A stretch of 64,000 bases of DNA from Dorea sp. 5-2 (GTDB lineage: Bacteria > Bacillota > Clostridia > Lachnospirales > Lachnospiraceae): NCBI RefSeq assembly GCF_000403455.2, contig NZ_KE159792.1:167346-231345 (forward strand). The letters are read 5' to 3'. The notes beneath the pieces were generated by a model. That model was not told the origin of the DNA, did no database searches, and was given only the letters and a program-made list of their open reading frames with translations. A program made the position numbers and the translations under genes. Each line of letters starts with the position of its first letter. Position 1 is the stretch's first letter. Positions 62,367 to 64,000 of the stretch are shown one piece after another.

Positions 62367-63133
62367 TACTCCGCATGGATCAGGCTTCGGACCGCCTCGA
62401 CGGCGATGCGGATCGCTGTATCGGTGTCGTGGACAACAGGATTGTCAAGCCCGGCTTTTTCACGTTCCTGATTCGCCATTACGAGGAAGCAGGAGCCGAC
62501 TCTTACATGCAGGCTGCTGGCGGCGACGAACAAGGCGGCGGATTCCATCTCGGAGGCAAGACAGCCTAAGCGTTTCCATGCCTCCCATTTGTTCAGCAGC
62601 TCATAGCTTACCGGTTTCGTCTGCGGGGAATGCTGCCCGTAGAAGGAATCCTTGCACTGCACCACGCCCACGTGGTAAGTCTGTCCAAGCTTTTTTGCCG
62701 CGTCGGTCAATGCGTTTACGATCCCGATATCCGGTACTGCAGGGAATTCGATGGGAGCGTATTCTCGGCTGGTTCCTTCCATTCTTATGGCTCCGCTTGC
62801 GATGACGATATCGCCGCTCTTGACCTCGGTCTGCATCCCTCCGCAGGTACCGATCCGGATGAAAGTGTCCGCGCCTGCCATCACCAGTTCCTCCAGGGCG
62901 ATCGCAGTTGACGGCCCGCCGATACCGGTCGACGTTACGCTTACTTTTATTCCGTCCAGATACCCGGTATAGGTGACGTATTCCCGGCTGTCGGCGATCA
63001 ATTCTGCCTGATCGAGATATCGGGCTATCTTCTCACATCGTTTGGGATCCCCCGGCATGATGACATATTTGCCGACATCTCCTTCTCCTGCCTGGATGTG
63101 GTATTGTTTGCCTGCGTTTTCTGAATAATTCAT
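62366..63133 (-). CDS. udp: Uridine phosphorylase
   Basis: The 255-residue protein begins with the purine/uridine phosphorylase pattern (VGKYVIMPGDPKRCEKIARYLD) and has VSVTSTGIGGPSTAIALEEL, FIRIGTCGGMQ and SEMESAALF. The active-site segments match uridine phosphorylase and are shorter than purine nucleoside phosphorylases. It splits uridine to uracil and ribose-1-phosphate in pyrimidine salvage. Two C-terminal helices complete the expected length. Confidence 0.88.
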   Translation of the reverse strand: MNYSENAGKQYHIQAGEGDVGKYVIMPGDPKRCEKIARYLDQAELIADSREYVTYTGYLDGIKVSVTSTGIGGPSTAIALEELVMAGADTFIRIGTCGGMQTEVKSGDIVIASGAIRMEGTSREYAPIEFPAVPDIGIVNALTDAAKKLGQTYHVGVVQCKDSFYGQHSPQTKPVSYELLNKWEAWKRLGCLASEMESAALFVAASSLHVRVGSCFLVMANQEREKAGLDNPVVHDTDTAIRIAVEAVRSLIHAE

Positions 63134-63343
63134 AAAGTGTTCCCCCTTTCTTACACCAATTGGATCAATGAATGTAAATTATAAATCTATTATACAGGGA
63201 GGCAGGCGAAAATCAAAAGAATAATTTAAAAATTTTGTATAATATTACAACAGGATGTTCTTGCCGTATTCCGGGAATGCCACTATAATGTTTATAAATA
63301 TAATTCAGGCGTGTTTGAAGATTATGTGGGAGATGGATATAGA

Positions 63344-64000
63344 ATGATTACAAGTACGGCAAATACGAAAGTAAAGCATCTCGTGAATCTGCGGAAGAAG
63401 CGGAAAGCAAGAGACGGGGAACATGTATTTCTGGCGGAAGGGCTGCGCATGTTCCGAGAAGTGCCTGCCGCTATGCTTAAGGAAATCTATGTTACGGAGA
63501 CATTTTACAAAAAGGAGCGGGGCATAATAAGACAGCTCCTCTCTGAAAGCGGAAAGAACGGGATCGTATTGGAATTATTGTCAGATACGGTGTTTGAATA
63601 TGTGTCGGATACGAAGACGCCGCAGGGGATCCTGTGTGTGGTGGAACAGATGGATCATGCCATGGAAGAGGTGACGGGCGGAACCTGTCCGCATATCATG
63701 GTGCTGGATCATCTGCAGGATCCGGGGAATCTGGGAACGATCTTCCGGACTGCGGAAGGAGCGGGCGTCACAGGGATCCTTATGGACAGGGAGTGTGTGG
63801 ATATCTATAATCCGAAGACGATACGTTCGACGATGGGGTCTGTCTATCGGATGCCCTTCTGTTATGCGGACGATCTGGCGGGAGCGGTCAGACGATTGCA
63901 GGAAGCCGGAATCCGGATCTATGCGGCGCATCTTAAGGGAACGAGAGATTACGATGAAGAGGATTACGGCAAGCCGTGCGCATTCCTGATCGGCAATGAA
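63344..64000 (+). CDS. SpoU/TrmH-family RNA 2'-O-methyltransferase, partial
   Basis: The open frame starts at ATG 63344 and runs off the right edge. It has the N-terminal substrate-binding region (KVKHLVNLRKKRKARDGEHVF). SPOUT motif 1 follows (DHLQDPGNLGTIFRTAEGAG), then motif 2 begins at the end (FLIGNE). Such enzymes methylate a ribose 2'-OH in rRNA or tRNA (RlmB or TrmH type). Which RNA is modified cannot be told. Confidence 0.9.
   Translation, partial: MITSTANTKVKHLVNLRKKRKARDGEHVFLAEGLRMFREVPAAMLKEIYVTETFYKKERGIIRQLLSESGKNGIVLELLSDTVFEYVSDTKTPQGILCVVEQMDHAMEEVTGGTCPHIMVLDHLQDPGNLGTIFRTAEGAGVTGILMDRECVDIYNPKTIRSTMGSVYRMPFCYADDLAGAVRRLQEAGIRIYAAHLKGTRDYDEEDYGKPCAFLIGNE

Noticed and set aside
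1..64000. CRISPR arrays, tRNA and rRNA genes
   Set aside because: No regularly spaced repeats and no tRNA- or rRNA-like sequence were noticed on reading.

Overview
The window looks like a chromosomal segment of a gut-type Lachnospiraceae/Clostridia bacterium. The evidence is strong GGAGG-type ribosome binding sites, a SAM-I riboswitch in front of metK, a rubrerythrin behind a PerR-like operator, a BglG/PRD-type regulator, several AAA-ATPase/PD-(D/E)XK proteins of the DUF1703 type, a WxL-like secreted protein and an RsgI-like anti-sigma factor. I cannot name the species from sequence alone.

Layout. 1-3.0 kb: two leftward AAA-ATPase/nuclease-fold genes, the first cut by the window edge. 3.3-7.1 kb: a TnpB-like protein whose three RuvC catalytic acids all appear replaced, a roughly 0.5 kb G-rich, stem-containing non-coding tract, then a two-gene surface protein operon and a terminator. 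7.2-29.2 kb: about 18 rightward, tightly packed genes for a cell-surface glycan. They include a DegT aminotransferase, an ATP-grasp enzyme, FkbM methyltransferases, WecF-like, fucosyltransferase-like, DUF1792, RgpF, WbsX, GT2 and GT4 glycosyltransferases, a radical SAM protein and three tandem DUF4422 proteins. Most carry the same small Rossmann module (GxGxxx with a hydrophobic strand). One gene starts behind a G10 tract that puts its upstream ATG out of frame, which suggests phase variation. The first half is visibly more A+T-rich than the second, as in a mosaic locus.

29.3-36 kb: another AAA-ATPase/nuclease gene, a degraded NB-ARC/TPR (STAND) gene with at least three frameshifts, a RelA/SpoT-domain gene overlapping a small DUF6718-like gene, and three copies of a 166-bp CTAG-ended inverted-repeat element flanking them. 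36-43.7 kb: rubrerythrin, a secreted Gly-rich protein, ECF sigma factor/anti-sigma pair, MATE transporter, an IS110-family insertion, and an MFS transporter just beyond it.

43.8-52.1 kb: a PRD regulator divergent from a catabolic operon (class II aldolase, iron alcohol dehydrogenase, Old Yellow Enzyme-type reductase, D-2-hydroxyacid dehydrogenase, MFS transporter). 52.3-56.1 kb: a leftward MetNIQ-type ABC transporter with a DUF169 protein, and a NUDIX hydrolase. 56.3-64 kb: an AAA_14/DUF4143 ATPase behind tandem 29-bp operator-like repeats, SAM-I riboswitch plus metK, a histidine kinase/response regulator pair, an SDR oxidoreductase, uridine phosphorylase and a truncated SpoU methyltransferase.

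The best candidate for an undescribed system is the nuclease-dead TnpB-like protein with its 3' RNA-like tract directly upstream of the surface protein operon. It resembles in logic the TldR RNA-guided repressors exapted from TnpB. All family calls were made by eye from motifs; no database search was run.
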